Positions 47,332 through 56,381 of a stretch of 64,000 nt of DNA are shown here, piece after piece (position 1 is the stretch's first letter; every line of letters begins with the position of its first letter). The translations under genes and the position numbers were made by a program. The stretch spans positions 930,001-994,000 of the forward strand of contig NZ_AP026769.1 in assembly GCF_026000295.1 (NCBI RefSeq), written 5' to 3'. Origin of the DNA: Helicobacter suis HS1 (GTDB taxonomy: Bacteria > Campylobacterota > Campylobacteria > Campylobacterales > Helicobacteraceae). A model generated the notes under the pieces. The model worked only from the letters and a program-made list of their open reading frames with translations, had not been told where the DNA came from and ran no database searches.

Positions 47332-48344
47332 TGGGGATTTTACTAGCCATAGGGGCTTTGGCATTTTTAATTATCTTCCATGAATTCGGGCATTTTTGCA
47401 TGGCGCGTCTTTGCAAGGTGGAGGTAGAGGTTTTTTCTCTAGGCTTTGGCCCTAAACTTTTTATTAAACAACATAAAAACACCAAATACTGCCTTTGTCT
47501 TATTTTGCTAGGGGGTTATGTGGCGCTTAAACAGGAGGGAGAGGGGGGCTATTTAGCTAAAACTCCCATTCAAAAAAGCTTGATTTTACTAGGTGGGCCT
47601 CTTTTTAATCTCTTATTAGCTGGATTGATTTATTTAGCTTTGTTTTTAACTCCAAGCCCTCATCTTGCCCCTATTGTAGGATCTGTTTTACCCAACATGC
47701 CCGCTAAGCAAGCCGGTCTCCAACCCAAAGATCAAATTCTTTCTATCAACCATAAATCCATAAGAAACTGGCAGGATTTACAAAGCGCGATCCAACAAAA
47801 AGGGTCTTTATCATTAGAAATCAAACGGCAAAACCAAATTTTACACCTACAGGCCCTCCCAAAAGAGCAAAAGAGTTTTAACGCCTTTAAAGAGCCTATT
47901 TTGATTAAAATGTTAGGCATCACCCCCTCTAAGCAAATTGTTATGATAAGTTACCCTTTTTTAGAAGCCCTCAATCGCGCTTATAAACAAGTACAAGAGA
48001 TGATAGTCCTCACGCTTAAGGGTATTAAAAAACTTTTAATAGGGGCTTTGCCTCTCTCAGAAGTTAATTCAGTTGTGGGGATTGTAGATTTTTTATCCAC
48101 ACAAAGCCAACTACAAACTTGGTCTTTAAGTGTGGCTTTTATTTCTATTAATCTAGGCTTACTTAATCTCTTCCCTATTCCGCTTTTAGACGGTGGACAA
48201 CTCTTTTTACTCTGGCTAGAAACTTTGATACAACGCAAAATCAGCCCGCAGACGATGCAACTTCTTAACGCATTAGGCTTTGCTTTTTTACTCTCTCTTA
48301 TGGGGCTTGGCTTGTTTAATGATCTGACTCGTCCCAAGTTTTAA
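47331..48344 (+). CDS. rseP: site-2 protease RseP (M50)
   Basis: An intramembrane zinc protease with the catalytic HEFGH motif near residue 15, VFSLGFGPKLF, one PDZ domain (AKQAGLQPKDQILSINHKSI), and the second metal motif LNLFPIPLLDGGQL. It is about 337 residues with a GTG start overlapping the pgsA stop. Likely roles are regulated proteolysis of membrane signal proteins and signal-peptide remnants. It converges on maf with a 29-bp overlap. Confidence 0.92.
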   Translation: MGILLAIGALAFLIIFHEFGHFCMARLCKVEVEVFSLGFGPKLFIKQHKNTKYCLCLILLGGYVALKQEGEGGYLAKTPIQKSLILLGGPLFNLLLAGLIYLALFLTPSPHLAPIVGSVLPNMPAKQAGLQPKDQILSINHKSIRNWQDLQSAIQQKGSLSLEIKRQNQILHLQALPKEQKSFNAFKEPILIKMLGITPSKQIVMISYPFLEALNRAYKQVQEMIVLTLKGIKKLLIGALPLSEVNSVVGIVDFLSTQSQLQTWSLSVAFISINLGLLNLFPIPLLDGGQLFLLWLETLIQRKISPQTMQLLNALGFAFLLSLMGLGLFNDLTRPKF

Positions 48345-50223
48345 GCGCCTGCTCTACCACTTCCATTACACAGGTAATGCCCCCTGCTAAACTAAAAAGC
48401 CAGTATTTATGCGCATAAATCCAATCTAGCTGTTTGGCCTGCAAACTCTCTTTATCTAAAGCGGGTTTAGCCACAATTTTAGCGATGTCTAATTCTTGGT
48501 GGAAAATATAAGATTGAATCGCATCATTAAAACAATGGCTAAATCTAGGGTCTTCAAAAATATCTTTTAAATCATTGATTTTTTGGCTTAGCTCTTCTAA
48601 ATGATCTATTTGTAACTGATCTAATTGCCCCTTAGCATGCAAGCTTTCCACTTCCTCTAAAAACGCAGCCACCTCTAAAAAAAGCCCTTCAATTCTTTCC
48701 TTACACTCTTTGGTGTAGGCGATAAGATTAAAACAGGTTTGTTTGGCTTTTTGCAAATTGTAGGCGTATTGTTCTTTTGTAGGATAGGGTAAAAGAAGGG
48801 GGGTTTTAGGAATAAGGGGTTTAAGATCAGCTTTGATTTTTGCGACACTTTCTAAAAAGCTTAGCTCTTTTGTGCCGTGTATGCGCGCCCCTCCCTCTGT
48901 AGCGTTGATCACTTCTAAATTATAGGGCGTGTGGAAGATGTCTTTTTCAAAGAAATCTAAAAAGAGTTTCCAAATACGAGTCGTTTCTACCTCCCCCTCC
49001 CCTCCATAGCCTTCTATAAAAATTTTATCCTCTGTTTTGGGTTTGATCTCTGTATTACCATAAAGTGCCCCACTCGCATGGCTATGCCCGCTTTTAGAAA
49101 AACTTAAATCTTGTCCGATAAAAATACAACGGGCAAATCGCGCATGCACCACCAACTCATAAGCCATATTAGCCGCACTCATTCCAATGCCAAGATAGCC
49201 ATAATCATGCAAACCAAATAAGCTAGTATAACCAAAAGGGCGTAGGCTAAATTGTTTAACCCCTTTTGTAATGGCTTGAGGCAATGTGGGGTGTACGATA
49301 GAGGTGAGTACAAAAATCACGCCCTCTTGGGCTTCTTCGGGGGTGTCTGTGTAAAATTTTGCTGTAGCTTCTACGCGTTCTAAAGAAAAAACAAGATCGG
49401 GTTTAATGCCATAAGCGTTTAGAATGGGAAAAGAGGCATCTATACAAAAAAGAGTAGCATAGGGGGCTATTTCTTTTAAAAGGGGGAGTTGTTTATTTAG
49501 ACTAGGGCCTGTAGAGATGATAATGGCGGTGTTGTGTGTGAGGTTACGCTCTTGCAGGGCAGCAACTAGGCTTAGTAGAGTTGGGTTTTTTAGTACTAAG
49601 GGGAGATTTTGCACATGGTTTTTAATCCCGATAATGGCATCTCTGGCATCATTGCCCACACTTAAAACCGCGTTTTCTAAGGCTTTAATTAAATCTTGGT
49701 TAATGCGCTCAATTTCTGTAAAGTAGCGCTCATAGTAGGCATTAAAGACAATTAATTCGTAAAGTTTGGCATAAATACGCGCCTTTTTATCCATGTTAAA
49801 AAGCGAGGCTAACATTTGATAAGAACAAGCTTGGCTATGCAAAAAAATAATGCGATCGCTTTGCATTTCTTGACTAAAATCAAGTAGGTTAAAAATAATA
49901 AAAAGAATTTCAATTTCAGGCTCAATCACTACAATACGGCTAATAGAATCTAAACCTAAAAGCAAGCGGTATAGCATTCCATTACCCGCCCCATAAAAAT
50001 AAAGATAGGGAATGGGGCTTATGCGTTTGAATTTTTCTAAGTTTTCCTCTAAAGGTTTATGGGTAAAAAGGGGAGTATTGGTGCGAATATCTAAAATATT
50101 AAAGTCCTCTTTTTGCATGAAGACTTCGTATTTGAGGTTAGCCTTAATCTGTAAAAGATCTGAGGCTAAAAGGGGGTCTTTATGTTTTAAAACCTCTAAA
50201 TTTTGTTCGTAAATAGATGCCAT
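48316..50223 (-). CDS. maf: motility-associated factor (MAF/DUF115) glycosyltransferase-like protein
   Basis: MAF proteins are thought to transfer pseudaminic acid to flagellin in Campylobacterota. This 635-residue protein has PYLYFYGAGNGMLYRLLL, IVVIEPEIEILFIIFNL, the core AIIISTGPSLNKQLPLL, FCIDASFPILNAYGI, and CIFIGQDLSFSKSGHSHASG. It lies beside flaB, as HP0114 does in H. pylori, which supports a role in glycosylating FlaB. Parts of it are the sources of patches E and F. The start has GGGGGC upstream. Confidence 0.9.
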   Translation of the reverse strand: MASIYEQNLEVLKHKDPLLASDLLQIKANLKYEVFMQKEDFNILDIRTNTPLFTHKPLEENLEKFKRISPIPYLYFYGAGNGMLYRLLLGLDSISRIVVIEPEIEILFIIFNLLDFSQEMQSDRIIFLHSQACSYQMLASLFNMDKKARIYAKLYELIVFNAYYERYFTEIERINQDLIKALENAVLSVGNDARDAIIGIKNHVQNLPLVLKNPTLLSLVAALQERNLTHNTAIIISTGPSLNKQLPLLKEIAPYATLFCIDASFPILNAYGIKPDLVFSLERVEATAKFYTDTPEEAQEGVIFVLTSIVHPTLPQAITKGVKQFSLRPFGYTSLFGLHDYGYLGIGMSAANMAYELVVHARFARCIFIGQDLSFSKSGHSHASGALYGNTEIKPKTEDKIFIEGYGGEGEVETTRIWKLFLDFFEKDIFHTPYNLEVINATEGGARIHGTKELSFLESVAKIKADLKPLIPKTPLLLPYPTKEQYAYNLQKAKQTCFNLIAYTKECKERIEGLFLEVAAFLEEVESLHAKGQLDQLQIDHLEELSQKINDLKDIFEDPRFSHCFNDAIQSYIFHQELDIAKIVAKPALDKESLQAKQLDWIYAHKYWLFSLAGGITCVMEVVEQALKTWDESDH

Positions 50224-50236
50224 GCCCCCTTAAAAC

Positions 50237-51781
50237 CTATTGCAAGAGTCGTAATACATTTTGCTGTACCGCATTAGCTTGCGCCATAGCAAAGCTCCCA
50301 CTTTGGGCTAAAATGTTGTATTTAGAGAAGCTTGCGCTTTCCTCTGCAAAGTCTACATCTCTAATTTGTGATTCGGCTGCCTTGACATTAACCTGAGTTA
50401 CAGAGATGTTATTAATCGTAGTAACTAACTCCATTTGCACCGAACCCAAATCTGATCGGATTTTATCTAGCTGGACTCGCGCACTCTCAGCCATATCCAT
50501 CACCACCATCGCCCCGCGTAAACTTGTAACCCCCGCGCCAATGCCTTTAAAATTAAGTTGAGCCTGCGCGGCATTGGCATTTCCCCCGCTAGCACTAGCC
50601 ACATTGGCATCAAAAACCCCACGGATAGCCCGTAGATTAACTGAATATTCTGCTATCCCTTGTGCTGAGTGTAACCCAATATGGCTATAGTTAATGCCAC
50701 TAATAACGATGTCTCGAGCATCTTGCTTGATCAAAGTCAAACGGCCAATAATAGCATGGGCATTTCCTGAAATGCCTGCAAAATTCCCGCCCCCAAAAAC
50801 TTTCCCGGAGGCACTGATAGCATGCACAGAAATAGCCCGCCCGTCAGTAGACTTTAAATTAATGCGCCCTGATATGTCTATGTAGGCCTCTACCCCTGTG
50901 CGCTCTTTAACTGAGTTGATTGCATTAATAAGCCGCCCATCGCGATCGTTGCGCTTAACATCATTGATCGTACCTATCATCACCCCATTAATAGTAAGCC
51001 CTTTAACCGTGCCTGATTGTACCGGTTCTCCGCCCGTTCCCATTACAGTAGCTGTAGCGCGTACCCCTAAAGTGTTAGAATTTTTATTAATCACCTCTAC
51101 TAATGCTCCAAGACCCGTACCCGCACTGGTAGAAATCTTGACTGATTCAATCTTAAAGTCATTAACAGCATTAGCCTGTCTAAAATTTAAAGTAACCTCT
51201 TGTAGGTTCTTTGCCCCAGCACTCACCTCCATGCCATCCCTATCCATTGCTGAGGTCTCAAAGCGCACATGCCCTATCTTATCCGATCCAGTGGGGCCAA
51301 TAGAGGCCTTAATCGTTGTATTAGAATAAGCCCCGATCTGAAATTCCTTATTAGAGAAACTACCCGCCAAAAGCTGTTGGCCATTAAAGCTAGTGGTATT
51401 AGCGATATTATCTAGTTCCTCTAAAAGCCGTAAAATATCACTCTGCAACGCTTTTCTAGTTTCAGCTGTTTGGCCATCTTGGGCGGCTTGGACGGCTTTT
51501 GTTTTAACCGTATCTAAAATCTTAATTTGCTCATCCATTGCCTTATCTGCTGTTTGGACTATCCCAATAGCATCGTTGGCGTTTTTAATGGCCTGCCCTA
51601 AGCTTGCGCTTTGGCTACGCAAACTATCCGCAATGGCCATCCCTGAAGCGTCATCTGCTGCCTTATTAATGCGCAAACCCGAGCTTAATTTTTCTAAAGA
51701 GCTAGCAAGGTCTCTATTGTTGCGTACGCCTATTGTGTGGGCGTTTAAAGCCGCGACATTGGTGTTGATTCGAAAACTCAT
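50237..51781 (-). CDS. flaB: minor flagellin FlaB
   Basis: FlaB forms the hook-proximal part of the filament. The N-terminal D0/D1 ([40 protein letters not shown]) and C-terminal [20 protein letters not shown] and [14 protein letters not shown] are classic. It is full length at 514 residues. The variable middle has many Ser and Thr that could carry pseudaminic acid. Position between maf and topA and the sigma54 promoter upstream match H. pylori flaB (HP0115). Confidence 0.95.
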   Translation of the reverse strand: MSFRINTNVAALNAHTIGVRNNRDLASSLEKLSSGLRINKAADDASGMAIADSLRSQSASLGQAIKNANDAIGIVQTADKAMDEQIKILDTVKTKAVQAAQDGQTAETRKALQSDILRLLEELDNIANTTSFNGQQLLAGSFSNKEFQIGAYSNTTIKASIGPTGSDKIGHVRFETSAMDRDGMEVSAGAKNLQEVTLNFRQANAVNDFKIESVKISTSAGTGLGALVEVINKNSNTLGVRATATVMGTGGEPVQSGTVKGLTINGVMIGTINDVKRNDRDGRLINAINSVKERTGVEAYIDISGRINLKSTDGRAISVHAISASGKVFGGGNFAGISGNAHAIIGRLTLIKQDARDIVISGINYSHIGLHSAQGIAEYSVNLRAIRGVFDANVASASGGNANAAQAQLNFKGIGAGVTSLRGAMVVMDMAESARVQLDKIRSDLGSVQMELVTTINNISVTQVNVKAAESQIRDVDFAEESASFSKYNILAQSGSFAMAQANAVQQNVLRLLQ

Positions 51782-51816
51782 CTTTGCATCCTTTGCTAAT
51801 TATGATACGCACACCA

Positions 51817-51832
51817 AGCAAGGGCTGTTCCA
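51817..51832 (-). promoter_or_regulatory. sigma54 (RpoN) promoter of flaB
   Basis: On the minus strand TGGAAC-N5-TTGCT gives the GG-N10-GC spacing of the -24/-12 promoter, about 35 bp before the flaB ATG. It fits RpoN/FlgR control of middle flagellar genes. Confidence 0.9.
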
Positions 51833-51898
51833 TAACTTGTTAACTACAATGTCTTTTAAGCCTTCTTGGCAGAAATCCCACTATTCCCACTTTTGTGG

Positions 51899-51904
51899 TA
51901 CAAT
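51899..51904 (+). promoter_or_regulatory. extended -10 (TG-G-TACAAT) of the 6S-like RNA
   Basis: TACAAT preceded by TGTGG lies 7 bp before the predicted start of the structured RNA. It is divergent from the flaB promoter. Confidence 0.55.
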
Positions 51905-51910
51905 ACCCGC

Positions 51911-52105
51911 GTACATTTCGTATCTACGGCAGGAAGTGCCGAAAGTTACGCCTTTGGATATATGATGTGTGAGACCTGTAGGGAATGCGTTGGAGCTTTC
52001 AACTCTGTAAAATCCCTACCATAGGGACACAGAGTGAGAACCAAACTCTCCCTACGGGCAACATCAGCCTAGGAAGCCTAAATGTCTCTAGCATTTGGGC
52101 ACTTC
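51911..52105 (+). ncRNA. ssrS: structured RNA with 6S RNA architecture
   Basis: The flaB-topA gap folds by hand into one long rod. A closing stem pairs 51933-51944 with 52094-52105 (11 pairs, one mismatch). A second stem pairs 51964-51968 with 52061-52065 and 51977-51984 with 52049-52056 (8 perfect pairs). A large central bubble (51985-52001 and 52036-52048) follows, then an apical hairpin (52002-52008 with 52029-52035, 52013-52018 with 52022-52027). A single-stranded central bubble between two stems is the promoter-mimic design of 6S RNA, which binds RNA polymerase. It has its own -10 box, and topA has a separate one downstream. I identify it by shape, not by matching a known sequence; a long topA leader is the alternative. 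Confidence 0.55.
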
Positions 52106-52114
52106 ACAATAGTT

Positions 52115-52120
52115 TATAAT
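52115..52120 (+). promoter_or_regulatory. -10 element (TATAAT) of topA
   Basis: Consensus TATAAT 34 bp before the topA start and after the end of the structured RNA, suggesting topA has its own promoter. Confidence 0.55.
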
Positions 52121-52153
52121 GCCGCCCACTACTAAATCAAAAAAAGAGTTTGT

Positions 52154-54445
52154 ATGAGAAGAAAGTCTGCTAAAAATCTCATTATCGTAGAATCCCCCAC
52201 GAAAGCTAAAACAATCGCGCATTTTCTTGATCCTAATTACCAAGTTATTGCCTCCAAAGGACATGTACGCGATCTAAGCAAATATGCTATGGGGATTCAT
52301 ATTGAAGATGAGAAGTTTTTCCCTAAGTACACGGTGAGTAAAGATCATGAAGAAATTGTGAGCCAGATTTTAGATTTAGCCAAAGATGCCTCACAAATTT
52401 ATATCGCTACAGATGAAGACCGCGAAGGGGAGGCCATTGGTTATCACATTGCCTATCTGATCCAAGAAAAACAAGAGGGGGCTAAAAAAACCTCTCATTC
52501 TATAAAACAAGAAATCTTAGATTTAGAAACACAAACAAATAGCCCCAAAAACAACCCTATTTTTGCCCTCCCCCGTATTGTTTTCCACGAAGTTACCAAA
52601 TCAGCTATTTTGCACGCCCTAGCGCACCCCAAAACTTTAGATATTGATAAAATTAACGCCCAACTAGCCAGAAGACTTTTAGATCGCATCGTAGGTTTTA
52701 GTTTAAGTTCTTTGTTAGCCCATAAAATTTCGCGGGGCATGAGTGCAGGGCGCGTACAAAGCGCAGCCTTAAAAATTATTGTGGATCGTGAAAAAGAAAT
52801 CCAAGCGTTTAAACCCCTTACTTATTACAATATTGAGGCTATCTTTGCCCATGGGATAGAAGCGAGTTTAGAAAGTTATCAGGGTACTAAAATTAAAAAG
52901 CAAAGTTTAACTGATGTTGCAAAAGCCTTAGAAATGGTAGCTAATTTAAAGGATCAAGTTTACCATGTCCAAGGAATTAGCCATAAAAATAAAACCTCTC
53001 CTACCCCGCCTCCCTTTATGACTTCTACCTTGCAACAAAGCGCCTCTACCCATTTGGGTTATAACCCCTCTAAAACTATGGGCATTGCCCAAAAGCTTTA
53101 TGAGGGTGTGGCTACTCCTGATGGAATTAGCGGGGTAATTACTTATATGCGCACGGATAGTTTACACATCGCTAAAGAAGCCCAGCAAGCTGCCAGAGAA
53201 TTTATCCAAAACACCTATGGTAGCCCTTATTTGCCACCAACTCCCAAAAATTATACTTCTAAGAATAAAAGCGCCCAAGAAGCCCATGAAGCTATCCGCC
53301 CCACACAGTTAAGCTTTACCCCTGATATTGCCAAAGATTATCTCAAACCAGAAGAACACAAACTTTATACCCTTATTTACCAACGCTTTTTAGCTTCTCA
53401 AATGAGTGATGCCATCTTTGAACAACAACAGATTTTAATTGGTACACCGCTAGAGGCTGTGTTTAAAGCCAGTGGGCGTAAATTGATCTTTGATGGCTAT
53501 CATAGAGTTCTTAAAGATAACAGCGAGGATAAACTCCTCCCGCCCTTAACCCTTCAAGAATCCATCGCCTTAGAAAAAATACAAGCCCGCGAATACCACA
53601 CAGAACCCCCTGCTAGATATTCTGAAGCCTCTTTAATTAAAACTTTAGAAAGTTTAGGCATTGGTAGACCTAGCACCTATGCCCCCACTATTACCCTCTT
53701 ACTAAGCCGCAACTATGTACAGCTCAAGAAAAAACAACTAACCCCCACTGAAAACGCCTTTGTAGTTGTTGGCATTTTAGAAAAATATTTTACCAATATT
53801 GTAGATGCCACTTTTAGCGCTAGTTTAGAGGATAAATTAGATGCCATTGCCGGCAATAAAGCCTCTTGGCAACAAATGCTCATGGATTTTTACATGCCTT
53901 TTATGGAACAAATAGAAATTGGAAAAGCCCAAATTGCCTCCCAGAAAGTCAGTATCCCCACCGGAGAGTTTTGCCCAAAATGTGGTTCAGAATTAGTGCA
54001 AAGAAAAGGTAGATTTGGGGTTTTTGTTGCTTGTAGTGGTTATCCTAAGTGTAAATTTATCCAACTCACCTCTAAAGACTCTGAAAATATAGAACCTTGT
54101 GAAAAATGCGGATCTGCTATGGTGGTTAAAAAAGGGCGTTTTGGAGAATTTCTAGCCTGTAGTAATTACCCCACCTGTAAAAATATCCGCTCACAAACCC
54201 CCAAAGAACAGGGCTCTGCCTATCCATGCCCGCAGTGTCAGGGGCAGGTGGTGCAAAAAAGAAGCAAGAGGGGGGTTTTTTATGGCTGTAATAATTACCC
54301 CACCTGTACTTTTCTAACCAATTATAAACCCATAGAAAAACCATGCCCGCAGTGTGGTTCTTTAATGGTCTTAAAAGCTTATAAGAAAAAACCTAGCCTT
54401 CATAATTGCTTAAAATGTGATTTTACAGAGCCAGCAGATGCCTAA
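52154..54445 (+). CDS. topA: DNA topoisomerase I
   Basis: TopA relaxes negative supercoils. The Toprim domain (LIIVESPTKAKTI, ATDEDREGEAIG), the GRVQSAALK motif and the catalytic Tyr in VITYMRTDSLH are intact. The C-terminus has four zinc-ribbon units beginning CPKCGSEL, CEKCGSAM, CPQCQGQ and CPQCGSLM. It is 763 residues, normal. The last 8 bp overlap the radical SAM gene. Confidence 0.95.
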   Translation: MRRKSAKNLIIVESPTKAKTIAHFLDPNYQVIASKGHVRDLSKYAMGIHIEDEKFFPKYTVSKDHEEIVSQILDLAKDASQIYIATDEDREGEAIGYHIAYLIQEKQEGAKKTSHSIKQEILDLETQTNSPKNNPIFALPRIVFHEVTKSAILHALAHPKTLDIDKINAQLARRLLDRIVGFSLSSLLAHKISRGMSAGRVQSAALKIIVDREKEIQAFKPLTYYNIEAIFAHGIEASLESYQGTKIKKQSLTDVAKALEMVANLKDQVYHVQGISHKNKTSPTPPPFMTSTLQQSASTHLGYNPSKTMGIAQKLYEGVATPDGISGVITYMRTDSLHIAKEAQQAAREFIQNTYGSPYLPPTPKNYTSKNKSAQEAHEAIRPTQLSFTPDIAKDYLKPEEHKLYTLIYQRFLASQMSDAIFEQQQILIGTPLEAVFKASGRKLIFDGYHRVLKDNSEDKLLPPLTLQESIALEKIQAREYHTEPPARYSEASLIKTLESLGIGRPSTYAPTITLLLSRNYVQLKKKQLTPTENAFVVVGILEKYFTNIVDATFSASLEDKLDAIAGNKASWQQMLMDFYMPFMEQIEIGKAQIASQKVSIPTGEFCPKCGSELVQRKGRFGVFVACSGYPKCKFIQLTSKDSENIEPCEKCGSAMVVKKGRFGEFLACSNYPTCKNIRSQTPKEQGSAYPCPQCQGQVVQKRSKRGVFYGCNNYPTCTFLTNYKPIEKPCPQCGSLMVLKAYKKKPSLHNCLKCDFTEPADA

Positions 54446-55349
54446 TTTAGTTTTTGGGCCTATTAAATCACGCCGTTTTGGTTGGTCCTTAGGGATTGAT
54501 GTTTCCGGGGAGGCTAAGCAATGTAATTTTGATTGTCTTTACTGCGAACTCACGCCTAATAAACCTATGGAAAGTATGCACACAGCTTTACCCCCAGAGG
54601 TTTTAATTTCTAAGATCAAACAAGCTTTAACCTATAAATACGATCATTTAGATGTACTCACCACTACAGCTAATGGCGAACCCACTCTTTATCCTCATTT
54701 AGAAGAGCTCATCACCGCGATAAAGCCCTTTATTCCTAGTGGTGTGCAGTCTTTAATCTTAAGCAATGGTGCGCGTCTTGGCAACAAAGAAGTACAAAAA
54801 GCGCTTTTACACTATGACATCGTTAAATTTTCTTTAGATGCCATTTGGCCACAAGTTTTTAACAAAATAGATCGTCCACATAAAAATCTAGCTTTAGAAA
54901 CTATTTTAGAGGGCATTTTAGATTTTGCTAGCCAGTATCAAGGCATGTTAGTTGCAGAGGTGCTATTAGTAGCAGGGATTAACGATCAAGAAGCACATAT
55001 TCAAGATTTAGCCGCCTTTTTACAAAAAGTCCCTAATCTAGCCCGTGTGGATTTAAGTAGTATCGATCGCCCTCCAGCTTATAAAGTCCAGCCTCTAACC
55101 CTTGATCACCTACTCAAATTAGCCACTTATTTTGAAAAATTGCCCATTAGCTTACCTAGCCGCATTCCCTTTAAAACCACAAAGTTACAAACCACCCCAA
55201 AGGTTTTTTTAGATTTACTCAAATACCGCCCCCTAAGTGTAGATGAGGCACATTATTATCTTTTACCAGTAGAATTAAAATCTCTCTACCAAGAAGGGGC
55301 AATTGTGGTTAAAAAAGTCGGATTGGTGGATTTTTATCATTTGCCTTAG
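54438..55349 (+). CDS. radical SAM protein (HP0117 type)
   Basis: The cluster motif CNFDCLYC (C-X3-C-X2-C) sits near residue 32, after FGPIKSRRFGWSLGID, a start typical of the elongator-like/wybutosine-type radical SAM subgroup of unknown function. TTANGEPTLYPHLEEL and VKFSLDA are SAM-domain strands. At 303 residues it is complete. I use ATG 54438; the earlier in-frame start lies deeper inside topA. The substrate is not known. Confidence 0.85.
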   Translation: MPNLVFGPIKSRRFGWSLGIDVSGEAKQCNFDCLYCELTPNKPMESMHTALPPEVLISKIKQALTYKYDHLDVLTTTANGEPTLYPHLEELITAIKPFIPSGVQSLILSNGARLGNKEVQKALLHYDIVKFSLDAIWPQVFNKIDRPHKNLALETILEGILDFASQYQGMLVAEVLLVAGINDQEAHIQDLAAFLQKVPNLARVDLSSIDRPPAYKVQPLTLDHLLKLATYFEKLPISLPSRIPFKTTKLQTTPKVFLDLLKYRPLSVDEAHYYLLPVELKSLYQEGAIVVKKVGLVDFYHLP

Positions 55350-55364
55350 ATCTCTTTAGTGTGC

Positions 55365-55370
55365 TATAAT
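55365..55370 (+). promoter_or_regulatory. -10 element (TATAAT) of napB
   Basis: Consensus TATAAT in the 55-bp gap after the radical SAM gene, 35 bp before the napB ATG. It lets napB be expressed on its own. Confidence 0.55.
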
Positions 55371-55404
55371 TTTGGCGTTAAAAGCTCAATATTAGGAGGA
55401 AAAC

Positions 55405-55971
55405 ATGAAAATACGCGCCTTATGTTTAGCTGTTGTACTTACAAGTGGGCTTTATGCTAGTCCAAGCCATGAAAAAGATATATCCTTATTAAGCGATACA
55501 CAAATTGGTTTACGCAAAGCCCCTCTGGAGGACGAAAAGGATTTGCACTTGCATGACTATAATTTCCATAAAAACCCTCCCGGAGAAAGCCAACGATTCG
55601 AACGGGCTTATGAAAATGCCCCACCCATGATCCCCCATGACACCACCGGATTACTCCCCATTACAAAAGATAATAACCAATGTTTGGGTTGTCATATGCC
55701 AGCTGTGGCTAAAACCGTGGGGGCAACACCTGTACCCCAATCGCATTTTTTTGACTTTAGGCATAACCGCCCCACTAGAAAGGGTAATGTGAGCGATGCG
55801 CGTTTTAACTGCACTCTTTGCCATGCTCCCCAAGCCAACGCCCAGCCTCTTGTGAAAAATAATTTCAAACCGGTTTTTACCAATAAATCTTTAGAGTATC
55901 GCTCCGATTTTATAAATGTGGTCAATGTCGGGGTTAAAGATTATAGCAAGCACTCTAAAAACAGACAATAA
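55405..55971 (+). CDS. napB: periplasmic nitrate reductase diheme cytochrome NapB
   Basis: NapB passes electrons to the catalytic NapA in the periplasm. The protein has a signal peptide (LCLAVVLTSGLYA), the family segment PPMIPHDTTGLLPIT, two heme motifs CLGCH and CTLCH, and a VKNNFKPVF segment near the C-terminus. At 188 residues it is full length, with a strong AGGAGG site. No napA, napG, napH or napF is next to it, so it stands apart from a normal nap operon. H. pylori lacks it. Confidence 0.9.
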   Translation: MKIRALCLAVVLTSGLYASPSHEKDISLLSDTQIGLRKAPLEDEKDLHLHDYNFHKNPPGESQRFERAYENAPPMIPHDTTGLLPITKDNNQCLGCHMPAVAKTVGATPVPQSHFFDFRHNRPTRKGNVSDARFNCTLCHAPQANAQPLVKNNFKPVFTNKSLEYRSDFINVVNVGVKDYSKHSKNRQ

Positions 55972-55973
55972 AT

Positions 55974-56363
55974 TTGAAAACTTTCCAGTGCTTGGGCGTG
56001 GCTGTATTTTTTTGGGGGTGCTGGGTGGGCGATCCTAAAGATGTTAACCCTAAACTCCCCGATGTAGATACTCTTAATGAGTGTAACGAGATGAAAAACG
56101 AGTGTGTGGGCAATAAAGATGGGGATATTCCTGTGGCACTTAAGCCCAAAAAATACGGGTCTTTCCATGATATTTTTTTAGCCGGTATTAAACTTGCCCA
56201 CGGGGGTAAATTTGCTCTCTCGGCTCTGCCTCCAACAGGAGCGGGCTATATTCCCTACAACCCGATGATGATGCGTCCGATGATAAGCCCTATGGGCATG
56301 TATCCTTATGGCATGTATCCGATGATAGGAGGCATGCCCATGATGTATGGGCCTTGGTGGTGA
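55974..56363 (+). CDS. Cys/Met-rich small protein next to napB
   Basis: A 129-residue frame begins with TTG 3 bp after napB. The start (LGVAVFFWGCWVG) could be a signal or lipoprotein signal, though the lipobox is poor. The middle has two Cys (NECNEMKNEC). The last 35 residues are a Met/Pro/Gly/Tyr tail with repeated MYP and MGM units and MPMMYGPWW at the end. Met-rich tails often bind copper. No ribosome site is obvious. I do not recognise the family; a periplasmic metal role is only a guess. Confidence 0.55.
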   Translation: MKTFQCLGVAVFFWGCWVGDPKDVNPKLPDVDTLNECNEMKNECVGNKDGDIPVALKPKKYGSFHDIFLAGIKLAHGGKFALSALPPTGAGYIPYNPMMMRPMISPMGMYPYGMYPMIGGMPMMYGPWW

Positions 56364-56381
56364 AAACGCAAGGATAAATGC

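Noticed and set aside
51911-52105. Signal recognition particle RNA or tmRNA in the flaB-topA gap
   Set aside because: The conserved SRP tetraloop block and the tmRNA tRNA-like ends are absent; the fold fits 6S better.
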